Origin: Amaranthus tricolor
Lineage: Eukaryota > Streptophyta > Magnoliopsida > Caryophyllales > Amaranthaceae
Length of the DNA: 64,000 nt
Assembly (NCBI RefSeq): GCF_026212465.1
Contig: NC_080056.1
Location: forward strand, 12,618,142 to 12,682,141
Direction: 5' to 3'
Below, one piece after another: positions 1 through 13,400 of the stretch. Made by a program: the position numbers and the translations under genes. Every line of letters starts with the position of its first letter. Position 1 is the first letter of the stretch. Below the pieces are notes generated by a model. That model searched no databases, was not told the origin of the DNA, and worked only from the letters and a program-made list of their open reading frames with translations.

Positions 1-843
1 CTCAATTGTTAAATTAAAGAGCTAATAGAAGCTTTTGCTTTCATATTCATGGTTTCCTGAACTCTTCCTATTCATATAGAATATATGCAGTTTTCTTCCT
101 TGTGGTAGTCAGTTGAATTGTTCTATGAGACCATAGATATTTTTCTCTATTAGAAATTTGAAGGTATGTGATGCTGAAACCATGAGAAAACTCTGAAGTC
201 TTGACTTCTGAGTGTAGAAATATCTTTTCAATAGAAATTGGAATCTATCCCAGTCATGTGATGTGATTCCTACTGTTTTTGTGATGTATGTTTCTTCAGA
301 AAATTTTTGAAGGTTTCTGATGAAGGATTACGACTTAAATACTACCTTGGAACTAGAGATGCCTTCTCATGTTTTATTTGTTAAAAGTTAAAAGGAATCT
401 CATAATTCTATAATGTAGGAAAGCTTATATTTATAGTTTTGAATGTTGTGGGGTCATGTGCATAGTAATAAAAATGGGTCCTATGAAGCTATTAAATAAA
501 TTCACATCTCATATCTTCAATAACTATAAATTTTAATGAAAATTATTGAAAAGTGTTTAACTTTTGACGTACTGTTGAATCTCAACAAGGACACATTTAA
601 TATGAATAAATCAAAAATACTTGTTAAGGCATCTGCACTCGTGCAAATGTGAAATGTCTGCTTATGTTGACTATCATTTTTGGTAAGTAGTAGTTTTTGG
701 ATCTTTATTTCTCTTATTTCCTCTTTTCCATTTTTATGATTGTTTGATATAGAACATGCATATGCCATCTGGTAATTTCTGCACTTAAGTTAGCTTTTTT
801 AGGGGCAGAATTATGGTAGTCTTGTAATTTTTTAAAATAACAA

Positions 844-1221
844 TCCCTCCGTTTTTTTTTTCCATTTGTCTTAAATAGAAATTTCACAAAGTTTTTCTCA
901 TTACAAAATTTTCTATTTTGGACATGCTTTTGGACTAACATAACCTCATTTGCCTAACACATTTATTAAAAGGACATCACCTCTTTATGTTTTCAACCCT
1001 CAAAATTTATTGTCATCTTTTATATTAATTGTACCCTTCCCCTCATTATAACAATTCTCTCTTTTTACTAAACTCCTTTACTCCTTCCTTCCTATGATAT
1101 CAAGCATAAATAATTATTATTTATTCCAAATCGCTAATTATTCTTAATGGAACTTATCCCTCATTATTACTCTTGGTTCTTTCCAAATTTTAAATGGAAG
1201 AACATTAGCAAATGGAGGGGG
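844..1221. mobile_element. Stowaway-like MITE in the PP2C intron
   Basis: The left end reads TCCCTCCG followed by a T-run and CCATTTG. The right end reads CAAATGGAGGGGG before TA. These are inverted copies of the Stowaway terminal sequence around about 378 bp of non-coding DNA. The ends are slightly diverged, so this is an old copy. Confidence 0.7.
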
Positions 1222-2472
1222 TATGATTTTAAAATTTATTATGTAGTATAAATGAAAGCGTGGCCTACCAAATATAAGCAACTAAATTGGTCACTGCTTT
1301 GGCAATTTTGTTTAAAAGGAATTTTTTGGGAGTGCATTTTTTTCGAGCAAACTTCTATCTCATTTTTGTATTGTGCTTGGATGGGTCATCAGCTGTTTCT
1401 CCTTGATGAAGCAGAAGTACAAAACTTGAAGTGCTAGATAAAAACTTAGCTGAAAGGTATTCTGGTGGATCTCCCACAGTTATTGTATCAAAGTACACCT
1501 ATAACAAGTTAGTTATAGAGATCTGAATCTGATGTGCTATAGAGAAACTCTTTGAATGCACGTTATTCCTTTTCTTTCTAGTTTCTGTCTTTGCCTTCCA
1601 TTATTGTGAAAATGTAATGACTTGTCAAAGGAAGGGCATCATGGGAAGACCACTAGAACTCTTTGAAATAGGCAATCAGCAAGATTGAAGAGGAATAATA
1701 TTGAAAGAGAATATAACTAAAATATAAAGAAGAATATTATTATAACAGATTCAGAATTATGTCAGTATTTGCTGTATTAGTTGCAATTACAGGTAGTCTG
1801 TGGTTTGGCTGGGAGTTCAACATATGTGGTATTACCTTTGTAATTAAGAATGGTTGTTTCCTATGGACCCTTACTCCTTTGCAATGACCATCTACTACTT
1901 CACAGATGACAGAACCCAAATATTTCATGTATTTAATTTACGCAATTATATTTTTAATGCCAAAGTCTTATGAATAATGCCTATGATCTTATTAGTTGCA
2001 ACATATCTTTTGTGCTCACAACAATATATGTGACCTATGGAGAAGTTTTCCAAGTAAGTGACTAGTCCCCACTTAAACAGTTAAGCTCTGAAATGAAGGG
2101 TAGTGTTTGAATTTTAACTCGCCTGAATAGAGTAATGTTTCTATTGAGTAATGAAGAATTTTCCACAAAGGAATTTGTAGCAACTAATAGAATATAAATT
2201 ACTGATCAAGTGTTTCCTTTGAAATTGAAAACTGAAATATGATGTCGGAGCACACCAAGAATTTTTACTTTTTTCCTTGAGTTTGAAATATGAGTAGTTT
2301 ATGAGTTCCCTTGCTTTTTACATGGTATGTGATTTTTCTGGGTTACCATTAGCTACATTAAGCTGTACTTTTTATATACATTGACTCGTCTTTGATCGTA
2401 CTGTAATTCTTTAATGTCTGACATTGTATTGACGTTCAAATTCGTAAACATTTGATGGATTTGGATTCTGTA

Positions 2473-2500
2473 CTGGCTGCTGGCTGCTGGCTGCTGGCTG
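2473..2500. repeat. Microsatellite (CTGGCTG)x4
   Basis: Four perfect 7-bp CTGGCTG units lie in the intron about 120 bp before the first visible PP2C exon. No function is implied. Confidence 0.85.
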
Positions 2501-2621
2501 TATGTTCAGTCATTATTCTTTCAATTCACCGTTGATTTGCTGTTATAGATGTCTTGATGCTTGTATAATTCAAATTAATTTTTTCAGCACAAACTTTTGA
2601 AGCTTTTGGTTTCTTTTTCAG

Positions 2622-5347
2622 GGACCTGGAGAGTTGGAGGTGTTTTAGCTATGTCTCGTGCTTTTGGTAATCGAATGTTGAAACAATATGTTGTGGCAGA
2701 ACCTGAGATCCAGGTAAAATATTTGGCCCATTGCCCAACCCCTTTCTGTGTTCCGAATGTAATCTATTGATCATTGAATACAATGTTGAAATCTGCAAAA
2801 TTTCTCTAGTGTAGTGTGCTTTCACTGTTTTGACTCAATGATACTGAGGCTGACAAATAAAATGTTATTAAAAATCTGAACAATTTCTTTTCAAATTTAT
2901 GTCATTGTTCTATTAAATGTCATCGGTAATAGTGATGCATATTTTCTATTTATTTCTCGGTTTGTAAATTCATTGATATCCGTTCTTGGTGGTTACAAAA
3001 GGCGATGGAAATCCATGGTGGAAAACATTTTTGGTAAATTGAGATTGATTACTCTGGAATCCAGATATTTAGGTAGGGTGCTCTTGAAAATCATGATCAC
3101 ATTAGTTATTACCATTTCCTATTTCCTTATATAATTATACATATATTGATCTTAATTATACGAAGTTGCAGTTGATGTATCCTACCAAGGGTCAATTGGA
3201 AATAACCTCGTTGTTATCAATAACAAGGGTAAGGTTGTGTAAATTTGACCCACCAAACCCAACAGGTGGGAGCCACTTAATAGTATTGAGCTTTTGACAA
3301 TTTGACATGTTTACGTTGATGTAATTGTGCCCTCTGCTTATAGTGAAGCTTTAATACTCATTCAGTTAGTGAACTTTTATACTCATTTTGGGAGATCTCA
3401 AGTTTCTTGTATTCCTTGAACCTTTATTCTAATGTTTTAGGTTACAGTTAATATGAATATACATACATTCTATACAAACAGCTTTTACATTACAAATTCC
3501 AACCCATTTATTTCTACTTTTGTTACAATCTTCCAATTTTTCACTCTACAAATCTACTGCATTTTCTGGCTATACATACAGCCATGGCAAACCCAGTCTA
3601 TCACATGGGTTTAATCTTAGGATTCTTTGTGATTCAATTTTTTGGGTGTATATTATGGACAACAGAAGAACTAATTTAATTTATCATACAAAATTCAAGA
3701 TTGTTTTGCAACTATAAACATTTTAAGAACTGGAAGAATCGATTGACCATGTCTGCTTTTTCATCTTGTTGATCATGCCTTGTACTCGTGCCTCATATAT
3801 TTGGATTGATATTAAAGAAGTAAAGTAGTCTTGCCGTTTTTTCTTGAATCAATTTGCCATATTATCACCTTATCACTTGATTTTTCGCTCTTGCCCCTCT
3901 TTTGGTGTGGACTATGGTTGGTTTCTGTTATATATTATCTCAAGTCATCAAAATACACTTTAAACTCAAAAAGTAAAAAAATTGCACTTCGGGCAAAGAG
4001 GAAAATGTATTTTCCATGATCAACTATGCAACTATCTTCTTTTGAGATGGTGTGGGCATTGAAGGAACAAGTAATTCTTTTGGGGTTTGAGGCCTGTGAT
4101 AATCCTGCAATGATTGATTCTTGACTTCCATAACCTTGGTTTCAATGTCTTATCAATCCCTCACTCAACGATTTAACTGAAGTCGCCTCTTTCCTTTTTT
4201 GGTTGGTCATAGATGTTAGGGTGTCACCTATTGATTCCGGCCTTTCAAAGGACTAAAATTGTGTGATGCTAACTCTTCTGATTTTCGGACTGGAATTGAT
4301 TTCAGCCTTTCAAAGGGGTGAGAGGGGTTGAAAAACCGTCTTGAACTGCTAATAAAAGTTAACTTATTCATTACAGGAACAAGAGGTTAACGAGGAACTC
4401 GAATTACTTGTGCTTGCTAGTGACGGCCTTTGGGATGTTGTTTCAAACGAGGTACCACGAATGTCTTACATTTGGTCTACTGTTTTGCAATTATTTTGTT
4501 CCCCTCCAGATGAACACAGGTCGGAGATCCTTTTGTACTGAACCATATTGGTGTTGCAAATAGATGTTAATTACTTAATTTGTGCAGGATCCGCTAGCTA
4601 AATGCTATTTCTTCAAATTACACTGAAATGGAATGGTACTCATGGTATTTGATATATATTTTGGTTCTTTCAATATTTTCCATATAGGCAATGTAAATGG
4701 ACCAACACAGGGTACAGACTATAGAGTAGTTTTGCTTCAGTTATAAGGAAAAAAAATTGACCATTATATATTGTAACCAAGTATTTGTTTTACTTGTATT
4801 CATGTTTATTTTTTTACCTTTTGTTTGATTTCATGTTAATGATAGTTACATTATATGTATTAACCTTTCTTGAATGGCAATTAGCTGAGCAGTCTGCTTG
4901 TGTTGTGGTCAGGATGCTGTTTCGCTTGCTCGCGGAGAGGAAGAACCTGAAACAGCTGCTAGGAAATTAACTGAAATTGCATTTAATCGCGGCAGTGCTG
5001 ACAATATCACCTGCATTGTGGTAAAGTTCCTCCATGATAAAACTGGTGAGCCGCAGCTTGAGCAGCAAAAAGAACCTGAGCAGCAACATGACCAACCCGA
5101 GGGGCAAAGGCTTCAACAGGAACAGAAATACCTATCTGAGCTTCCGCAAGACCAAAGCAATGTTGCTGAACTCCAACATGACGAGATGAAAGATACAGAT
5201 ATCCTACAAACTCAAAGCAAAGAGGCCAAGACTGGAGAGGAGCTTGTCGAAGAAACCGATATCCAACGAGAACAGAGCAAAGAATCACATGATTCAAAGG
5301 TTCCATTGGGTCATTCTTCTGGTGGGGGATCGTCGACATTAGCCTAG
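2622..5347 (+). CDS. Protein phosphatase 2C, C-terminal exons (partial gene)
   Basis: PP2Cs are Mn/Mg-dependent Ser/Thr phosphatases; in plants many act in stress and hormone signalling. Three exons join in frame at GT-AG sites: 2622-2713, 4377-4451 and 4913-5347. The first encodes [17 protein letters not shown], the PP2C block before the last metal-site motifs. The second encodes [17 protein letters not shown] with the metal-binding Asp of DGxWD. The third starts [19 protein letters not shown] and contains [11 protein letters not shown] with the final metal-binding Asp. From memory the closest family member is Arabidopsis At5g53140 (probable PP2C 76), which has the same AFGN and a long acidic tail. 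Here a tail of about 105 residues, rich in Gln and Glu, follows VVKF and ends in GGGSSTLA. It contains loose repeats around DQSN, TQSK and EQSK. The stop is TAG at 5345-5347. The N-terminal half is outside the window, so substrate and localisation cannot be judged. Confidence 0.93.
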
Positions 5348-6208
5348 CTAGCCAAAGGTATCGGTAAAATGCAACTACTTGTAAACTCCTTCGGCATCTT
5401 TTCTCTAATTCATACCATTTGGTTCCCTTTTTTTTGGGCTTCATGGACTTTGCTTCAGTAACTGCTTGTCTAGTATCTGTCCATAGAATTCTCTTCATCC
5501 GTAATTTTATGTTGCAATTACAATCAAAATTAATGAATGAAATGAGTTTTTTTTTTTGTTTTTTTTCCTGTCCTTTGCTCTTATCGATGTGGATTTAGAT
5601 TTGATTGTTACTCTCAAAATACCTCCATGGCGAGCTGACTTGAGTAAGATTTTAAACTTTCAAGTAAAACTGTTCATTAAGCAAAACCGTCTTATTACTC
5701 CTTTTGAAAAGGGACGAGTGACTTCTTAATTCCTAATCTCTGTCTCTGTTAATCGAGCAAATTGAAAGAGATGAGGGCCTATTCTATAATCGACCTCTCA
5801 TTTATCTTGGTACTTATAAATTACTACTCTTTCAAATGTGCCTCTTGTTTAGTAATATGACCCATGTTACGCAACTGATTATCTGAATCTTTCTCCAATC
5901 AATTGTTTGAACAAACTTGGAAAAGATAGAGGATTAAAAATTATTTATGTTGATAAATCTTTTTTGAATAAATGAATCGAGTGAGGACAGGGGTTAGCTC
6001 GGTTGAGAGTGGCTCTTTATGCAAGCGAATTTCTCCTACTAATTTACTTTTGAGATAGAATAAATTGCATTGCATATGTTGTGTCTAGGAGCCTGTTGAG
6101 AGGAGATTGAGCATGCCTTGTTGGGTGGGAAATTGGGAATCCAAGCTACAGTGACTTTTCAAATACAATAGCATTAGAACTAAAGAAGTAGAGAAAAAAA
6201 AAGAGACA
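5348..6208. other. PP2C 3' flank, no gene seen
   Basis: This is the AT-rich 3' untranslated and intergenic region. Short T and A runs near 5540-5570 may include the polyadenylation region. I see no ORF with family resemblance and no complete mobile element. Confidence 0.5.
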
Positions 6209-7681
6209 TGTTACAATATTATCCTTGCTTAATGTTTGAGCAAGTGCCAAATCAACAATGTGTGGTTTGATCACTCAAGCCAATGCAAAAGGTGTTGTGA
6301 ACAACACAAGAAGTCCTTTGATGTTTCATGGTGATGGTGCATTGAAGAACATGAGTCTGGTGCACAAGGGATGGATTTAGCAAAGCAAGGGAGAGCTTGA
6401 TTAATGCATGAGGATGAACCAAATGAGCCTTTGGAATGTGTCTTGATCAAGGTAAGGCACAAGGGGAAGGATGATCGATTGAAGCACAAAGTAGTAGCAG
6501 CAAAATAACACTAAGGATTAGTATTAAGTACTAATTAGGAAAATAATAAAAAAATAAGACCCTCTAAGATAGAAAATAATGCTCCAAAGATAATTAATCT
6601 AAAGTCCCAATATAATGATGATCTTCTAAGCTCCCAAAATAATTAAATATAAACTCCAAAAATAATGATACATTAAGTACCCAAAGTAATAACCTAATAA
6701 TGCTCCATAATGATAATGATTTAAGCTAAATAAAGAGTATCCTAAGCTCCATCTTCTTGAATTTCTTTAACTAATGATAAAGGTATTAAGGTAGTAAGAT
6801 TTTAATGAAGTGAAAATATAAGAAAGAATGTTAGAAAGATTTGATGATGGTGGTGTAAGTGATCTCATGGCTATGGCTAAGGGGGAATTTATAATGGGTT
6901 CGAGCAACTTTGTAATTCATTAGATTGTATGAAAAAGAGTGTTAGGAGTATAGAAGAAGGTTAACTTATGTAAGTGATTTAGAGTGTGTAAGTGAATGTG
7001 TAAAAGTTGGAGTGTGTAAGTGAATATGTAAGAGTTGAAATGTGTAAGTGAATGTGTAAGAGTTGGAGTGTGTAAGTGAATATGTAAGAGTTGAAGTGTG
7101 TAAGTGAATGTGTAAGAGTATGGAGTGTAGAAGAAGGTTAGCTTGTGTAAGGAAAAGGTGATAGCTTGTGTAAGTGATGAACATCATGGGTTACTTAGAA
7201 AAGATTTTGGTTCATCAAATTTTTGTTCTAGTATGTACAAGTGAATGGGTAAATTTGATCATGAAAATATGTATTTCACTTAGAAAATTTTACTTAAACT
7301 ATACTTAAAGTTAATAATAAAAATACTACTCATTTTTATGTATAAAATAATTAAATCAAAGTCATAAGGTTAAAATAATACTTAGTAATGTTAGTTTAAG
7401 GAAGAAAGTTAAAACGTAACGTTTTACAAAACCGTGAATATAATAATAAAATTTTACTTTTCGTACTTTAAAATAATAAAATAATATTTTAGTGCTTATA
7501 AAAATATTTTAAACAAAATACTATTTTAAAGTTTAATATTTGAAAGAAATTACAAAATCGAAAAAGGTTTAGAAATTAAAGATGGTTTGAAATGGATAAT
7601 CAAAGGATTAGAAATTCGAATTAAAAAAATTTCGGAATAATTAATCGGAAGATTAAGATTAAGAAATTTGAGCCTGTTACA
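6209..7681 (-). repeat. LTR-like block bounded by TGTTACA ends
   Basis: The block starts TGTTACAATATT and ends GAGCCTGTTACA, so on the - strand it reads TGTAACAGG...TTGTAACA, a TG...CA pair typical of gypsy LTRs. Copia integrase coding begins at once at 7682, so the right edge is a real junction. No matching 5-bp target duplication is seen (AGACA versus AAAGG). It may be a solo LTR whose flank was later deleted or recombined. It holds the 28-bp minisatellite. Confidence 0.4.
6983..7123. repeat. 28-bp minisatellite, 5 units
   Basis: Five units begin AGTGTGTAAGTGAAT and end GTAAGAGTTGG or GTTGA. Units alternate between two variants, so the effective higher-order period is 56 bp. The last unit is 29 bp. 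The open frame across it on the opposite strand is a by-product of a period without stops. Confidence 0.85.
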
Positions 7682-9417
7682 AAAGGGATAGCCAAGAAAC
7701 ACACAAGGGTGTGTTCTTGTATCAAGTTTAGTTCTCCCTTGTTTTAGGGTACTAACAAAACACAAACACCCAAAAGCCCTCATGTGTGTATAAGAAGGTC
7801 TCACCAAAAAGTCTTTCATAAGGAGTAAGATACCCAATACTAGATAAAGGAGATCTATTGATGATATGCACAGCTGTTTGTATGCAATCTCCCCAGAATT
7901 TGATTGGGAGTTTGGATTGAAAAAGAAGTGCCCTAGCTACTTCAAGAAGGTGCCTGCTTTTTTTTTTCCACCACACCATTTTGTTGTGGTGTGGCAGCAG
8001 TGGATTTTTGGTGTACACCTTTAGTTTGATATAGGTGCAACATCTCTCCCTCACAAAGCTCCTTTGCTTATCTGTTCTAACAACTTTGACAAAGGTTTCA
8101 AACTGTGTTTCAATATAGTTAAAGAAATGTTGCAAAAAATTAACAGACTCATTCTTTTTTCTTAACAAGTGGACCCATGTACTTCTACTATAGTCATCTA
8201 CAATGGTTAGAAAACCTCTACAATTTCTTGTGGTAGGTGTGTGATAAGGTCCTTAAACATCAACGTGCAACAATTCAAATATTCTCATGGTTTTTATTTC
8301 ACTATATCCAAAAGAAGATCTACATTATTTGGCTAGGGGACAAATACTGCAAATGCTATTTTTATTAAAATCCATAGAACAAAGTGTTGAATCAACATAT
8401 TTGAGTATATTGACAGGAATATGTCCTAGTCTTAAGTGCCAGAGTTTAATGGCTTAAGACTTGAAGATGTGGAAGTAAATCTACTGGCTTGTAATGAAGA
8501 ACTAGTTTGTGACAGCAAGTTAGTCTTTATAGAACTATTTTGTCATGTGGCATGATAGAGTCCTTTTATCAACTCACCAAGATCCCATGGCCTTTTCTTT
8601 GAAGGGTCCTGGAAAAAACATCCAGATGCATTAAAGTAACAGAACATCCCAATTCTTTAACCAATTGTGGTATAGAAATAAGATTAAATTGAAAAGAGGG
8701 AATATACAAAACATTCTTCAGTAATATATTCTTAGTTAATTGCACCTCCTCTATGCTGTGAATACCGATTCTTTTACCATTTGGAATGGTGATATGATGT
8801 GTGGTATGATGCAGAGAAGTGATTTTTGAGAATTATTTTATGTCATAACAAATATGATCAGTAGCTCCGCTATCAGTAACCTAATTCACAAGATTTTTAG
8901 ATAAAAAACAAAACTTACCTGACAGAAGAGCTAAACTGGTATATTCTTCTGAAGAAGAATTCTTCATATCATCCTGCTCTTTCTTTTTATTGATGAGTGT
9001 CATCAAGTAAAAGTGTTGCTCAGAGGTGAAGGAAGGATTGAAATTGCTCAAGAACTCAGATTCTTGCACTTGTGCAACATTGACAACCTTCCTATGGGAG
9101 TTGTTTTTGGTATGTATGGAAGGATACCCATGAAGTTTATAACACCTTTCTATGGTGTGTCCAGTCATATGACAATGATCAAAATAAAAGACATTATGTT
9201 TCTTGTTTCCTGAATGATTCTTCCCTCTACTATTAGACCCTTTTGGTCTACTTGTTAAATCTTTAGAATATGATTGTTTGTTGTGGTGAAGATTTCGCTC
9301 AGTGACAAAACCTAAGGCATCACTTGATATTAAAGACCGCTTTCCAATATCCTTATGCTTCTTTTCTGCTACAAGAATCCTATAAGCTTGTGAAATATTT
9401 GGCAAAGAAGTCATCAT
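7682..9417 (-). pseudogene. Outer copia gag-protease-integrase remnant
   Basis: The gag part (9417-8881) ends in a CCHC-type knuckle, HCHMTGHTIERCYKLHGYP, with its first Cys apparently lost. Around 8880-8840 the - strand encodes TDSGATDHICYD, the copia aspartic protease site. From 8168 an integrase-core remnant includes VRTDKQRSF, RHLLEVARALLFQSKLP and KFWGD, followed in another frame by RAFGCLCFVS and HPCVFLGYPF. In intact relatives such products process and integrate element DNA. Here frame changes, internal stops and the missing RT and RNase H make it non-functional. I describe the blocks only and do not restore the reading frame. Confidence 0.85.
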
Positions 9418-9974
9418 AAGTATATTACTTTTGATTTGAGAGTAACTTTATGCAATTTCATAAGAAACTCAATGAGTCTTTGATCATGCTGCAGTTTCAA
9501 GAACTTTTGTACAAGTGCAACCCTTGCACTCACATGTGGGAAAACAGGTAATGCTATCTATTTCATCCCTAATCACCTTGGCCTTGGTGTAATATTCTGC
9601 TATTGTCATGCAGCTACCTTGAGATAATGAAGTTCATTCTTCATTTAAAAAATACAACTGTGCAGCTGACCCTTGCCTAAACCTTTCTTCAAGATCAAGC
9701 CAAATCTCCCTTGTTGTGTTCAGATTATGAACACTCCTTGCAATCAAGATTCCAAGATTGGATACTATCCATCCTATGATCATACTGTTGCATTAAATTT
9801 ATTAGAACTTTCTGTAGGCTTGTCTAAAGAACCATCCACAAACCCTAATTTATTCTTGAATGTAAGTGCAAGAACCATACAACTTCTCCAATCACTATAA
9901 TCTACTCCATCAAAAACTTGAGAGACTAGCTTAAGACCTGTGTGATCAGAAGGATCTAAATAATATACACTACT

Positions 9975-10202
9975 TGAAGAAACGAATAAGCGAAATTTAA
10001 GAGAAGTTTAGGATGAATAATCAGTTTGTATTATTTCTTAGTCACAATTACATCCCCATTATATACAATGACTATGGTCTAACTAAGGAAGTAATTATAC
10101 TAGGATATACAAATATTGCCTTAATACATTGGCTAAAAAGAGTAACAAAATATCAGTAGAATATTGTAAATATGTTCAGAATAATGTAAATATATTCCTA
10201 CA
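9975..10202 (-). repeat. 3' LTR of inner copia
   Basis: This is a 228-bp LTR nearly identical to 14691-14918. Visible differences are only a few substitutions, for example near the TGAAGAAA end and around 10030 and 10105, pointing to a fairly recent insertion. Confidence 0.93.
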
Positions 10203-10213
10203 CTTCCCCCTCA
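10203..10213 (-). other. Polypurine tract of inner copia
   Basis: Read on the - strand this is TGAGGGGGAAG immediately before the LTR start TGTAGG, the expected plus-strand primer position. Confidence 0.85.
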
Positions 10214-10499
10214 AGTTAGGTTATGGGGTTCCCAATGCCTAACTTGGATAAAGTAGTCTCGAAGACTTCAGCTGAAACAACTTTTGTGAGGATGTCAGCT
10301 AGCTGATCTTCAGATTTCACGTGTGAGATGCTGATGATTTTCTTCTCCAGTTTTTCCTTTATGAAGTGCCTGTCAATCTCCACATGTTTCGTCCGATTGT
10401 GTTGGACTGGGTTTTCTGAGATGTCAATAGCTGTCTTATTGTCACAGAATAACTTGCATGCTTCTGTTGGAGGGAAGTTTAATTCACATAAGAGTTTCT

Positions 10500-13400
10500 A
10501 GAGCCATAGTATCTACGTTATTCCTTTGGCCACTACTTTGAACTCTGCTTCTGCACTTGATAGTGCGACTACTTTCTGATTCTTACTCCTCCAAGTGACC
10601 GAGTTACCCCCTACAAGGATGAAGTAGCTAGATGTAGATTTCCTACTGTCTCGATCGCCTGCCCAGTCAGCATCTGTGTAAGCTATGAGGTCAAGGTGAC
10701 AAATTTTCCCAAAGAAAACACCTCTATCACTCGTTCCCTTCAAATATCTCAAGATTCTTATAACTGCTTCCATATGTGGTGTCTGGAGTAAATGCATGAA
10801 TCGACTTACAACTCCAACTGCGTATGATATGTCAGGCTTAGTGTGAGACAAGTAGATGAGTTTTCCCACCAATTTCTGATACTTCTCTTTGTCGACTGGT
10901 TCTTCTCCTAGTGTTGTCTGGAGTCTATGGTTAGCGACAATTGGTGTTTCTGCTGGTTTACAGTCGAGCATACTCACTTCTGTAACAGGTCCAAGATATA
11001 GTTCTTCTGATTGATGAAGATTCCCTTCCTAGACCGGAAAACTTCTATACCAAGGAAATACTTCAAGTTCTCCAAATCCTTCATCTCGAATTCCATGAAT
11101 AATTTCCTCTTAAGATCACTATTCTCCTCCTCATTATTCCCAGTTATGACCATATCATCTACATAGATGATTAAACATGTGATCTGATTATTCCATTTCT
11201 TCAAGAATAGTGTATGGTCAGAATGACTCTGTTCGTACCCAAATTTCTTCATAGCTGTGGTGAATCTACCGAACTAGGCTCTTGGAGATTGTTTCAAGCT
11301 ATACAACGCCCTCTTTAGTCTACATCCATCTCCTTGAGCAAATTCATCTGAGAACCCAGGTGGAGCATGCATATACACCTCTTCCTCAATCTCACCATGA
11401 AGGAATGCATTTTTCACATCGAACTGGTATAGTGGTCAATCCATATTAGCAGCTATAGAGAATAAAACTCTGATGGTGTATATTTTGGCAACCGGAGAGA
11501 AGGTTTCAGAGTAGTCAATCCCATACGTCTGTGTATACCCCTTTGCTACAAGGCTGGCATGATATTTTATTGTGAAAACCCACTTACAACCTACTGCTTT
11601 TTTTTTTTCCTTTAGGTAGCATACACTTGTCCCATGTGCTATTTTTCTTTAGCGCTGAGATCTCATCTTTCATTGCTTCTCGCCACTTTGGATTTTGGAA
11701 AGCTTCTTCAGTACTGCGAGAAAGAGAACTTGAGTATAGACTGGTTTGGAATGCCACTGATGTCTGTGCCAACTTATTCATATCACGGCTAATAGGGTAT
11801 CGTGATCTTTGTGATTCAAACTCTGGGTCATACCTCCTTGGAGGGACGCCTCTTTTGCTTCTCGGAGGTTATTCATATCTACATGGAGTGTTAACAGAAC
11901 CGGATACATCATCATCAATTTAAGATTCAGGTTCAGTTAATACCTCTTGAGGCACACAGATAACCTCTTGTTCTCTAGATGCTTCACACAAGGTAGAGGA
12001 AGCTTGAGGAGAAAGGAGTATTGCATCTTCAGTAGCAATGTCTGTGGGATTACTTGCTCTTTGGGGTTCTAATCATTAGTTAAAGAATGTGTCAGCCAGC
12101 TCAAGTCATCACATGTAATCTCCCCCTGAGGACGAAGCTGGGGGTAAAAATAGGAGCTCTCAAAAAAATCACAATCCATTGTGGTATAAAGTTTATTCTG
12201 AGTTGAATCAAAGCAGCGATATCCCTTCTGGTTAACACCATAGCCCACAAAGATACACTTAACAGCACGTGGTTCAAGTTTGTTTCTAGCTAGTTTGGGT
12301 AAGGAGTGGAAAGAGGGAATAGTGGTGTGATCATGAAGGGTCTCAAGAAGGGTTTTGAACTTCAGGGTTTTTGAGGGGAGTCTGTTTGTAAGATATGTGG
12401 CAGATGCAATAACTTCAGGCCAAAAATAAGGTGGGATATGGGCTTCAAACATAAGGGCTCGACCTATTTCTAGGAGAGTATGATTCTTCCTTTCAGCTAC
12501 TCCATTTTGTTGTGGTGTATATGGACAAGTTTGGTGAATGAGGCCATGGGTAGTGAAAAACTTTTCCATATGTTGGTTCATGTATTCCCCCCATTGTCGG
12601 ATCGAAGAATTTGAGGCTTAGTTTTGAATTGGGTAACAATCATATTATAAAACATAACAAAAGCATCAAAAACTTCAGATTTGTGTTTCAAGAAATACAC
12701 CCAACTCATTCTAGTACAATCATTAATAAATAAAACAAAATATGAATAACTTTGTTTACTAAACTCAGGAGCAGGGCCCTAAACATCGGAATGTATCAAA
12801 ACAAAAGGTTCACTGCTATGATTATGACTAGCAGAATAAGATTGTTTGTGACATTTTGCAAGGACACATGCTTCATAGTCCAGGATTACATTACAATTAT
12901 TTAATGATGGAAAAGGATGTTTCAGATACCCCAATGATGGATGTCCCAGACGTCGATGACGTCGATGCCAAGTCCATAACTGATGATCAGAGAACCCATG
13001 AGCAAGCAAAGTGTGACCCTTTTGAATCGCTTCGTCCACATAGTACAGACCATCTCGTTCAGTACCACGCCCAATAATCCTTCCTGTCTGAGCATCCTGC
13101 ATAACACAATCAGAAGAAGACATAAGCACAGTACAGTTCAGTTCTCGAGTCAATTGACTAATAGACAACAACTTATGAGACAAGCTAGGAATTAACAGAC
13201 AATTTTTTAATTTTAGAGATGGAGAAATAGCAACGGGCCCAAACTGATCAACATTCACACATTCCCCATTAGCCGTCTGAATGTAGGTGCGGGTTTTTGG
13301 ATTAGTAGATAAAAGATCGCAAGGGTCAAATGTCATAGTATCAGTCGCCCCGCAATCAAATATCCACTGGGATGAAAAAGAAGGTTTACACATGAGAGTA

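Larger units (their letters stand above)
1..2621 (+). other. Upstream intron of the PP2C gene (5' part outside window)
   Basis: No coding stretch here resembles the earlier PP2C domains (the metal-binding DGH and the GDSRA region), and the first recognisable exon begins at 2622 after a TTTTTCAG acceptor in mid-domain. I infer that this is one long intron, at least 2.6 kb, with the earlier exons left of the window. It contains a Stowaway-like MITE and a short CTGGCTG array. Confidence 0.65.

Noticed and set aside
1252..1437. Short + strand frame that might be an extra PP2C exon
   Set aside because: Its residues do not resemble the PP2C domain preceding GTWRVGG, and no fitting splice sites are seen.
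5007..5498. 163-codon open frame antisense to the last PP2C exon
   Set aside because: It overlaps a well-supported exon on the other strand, and its composition mirrors the Gln/Glu-rich tail. No family motif.
6271..6489. 72-codon frame on the - strand
   Set aside because: It lies inside an LTR-like block and shows no recognisable domain.
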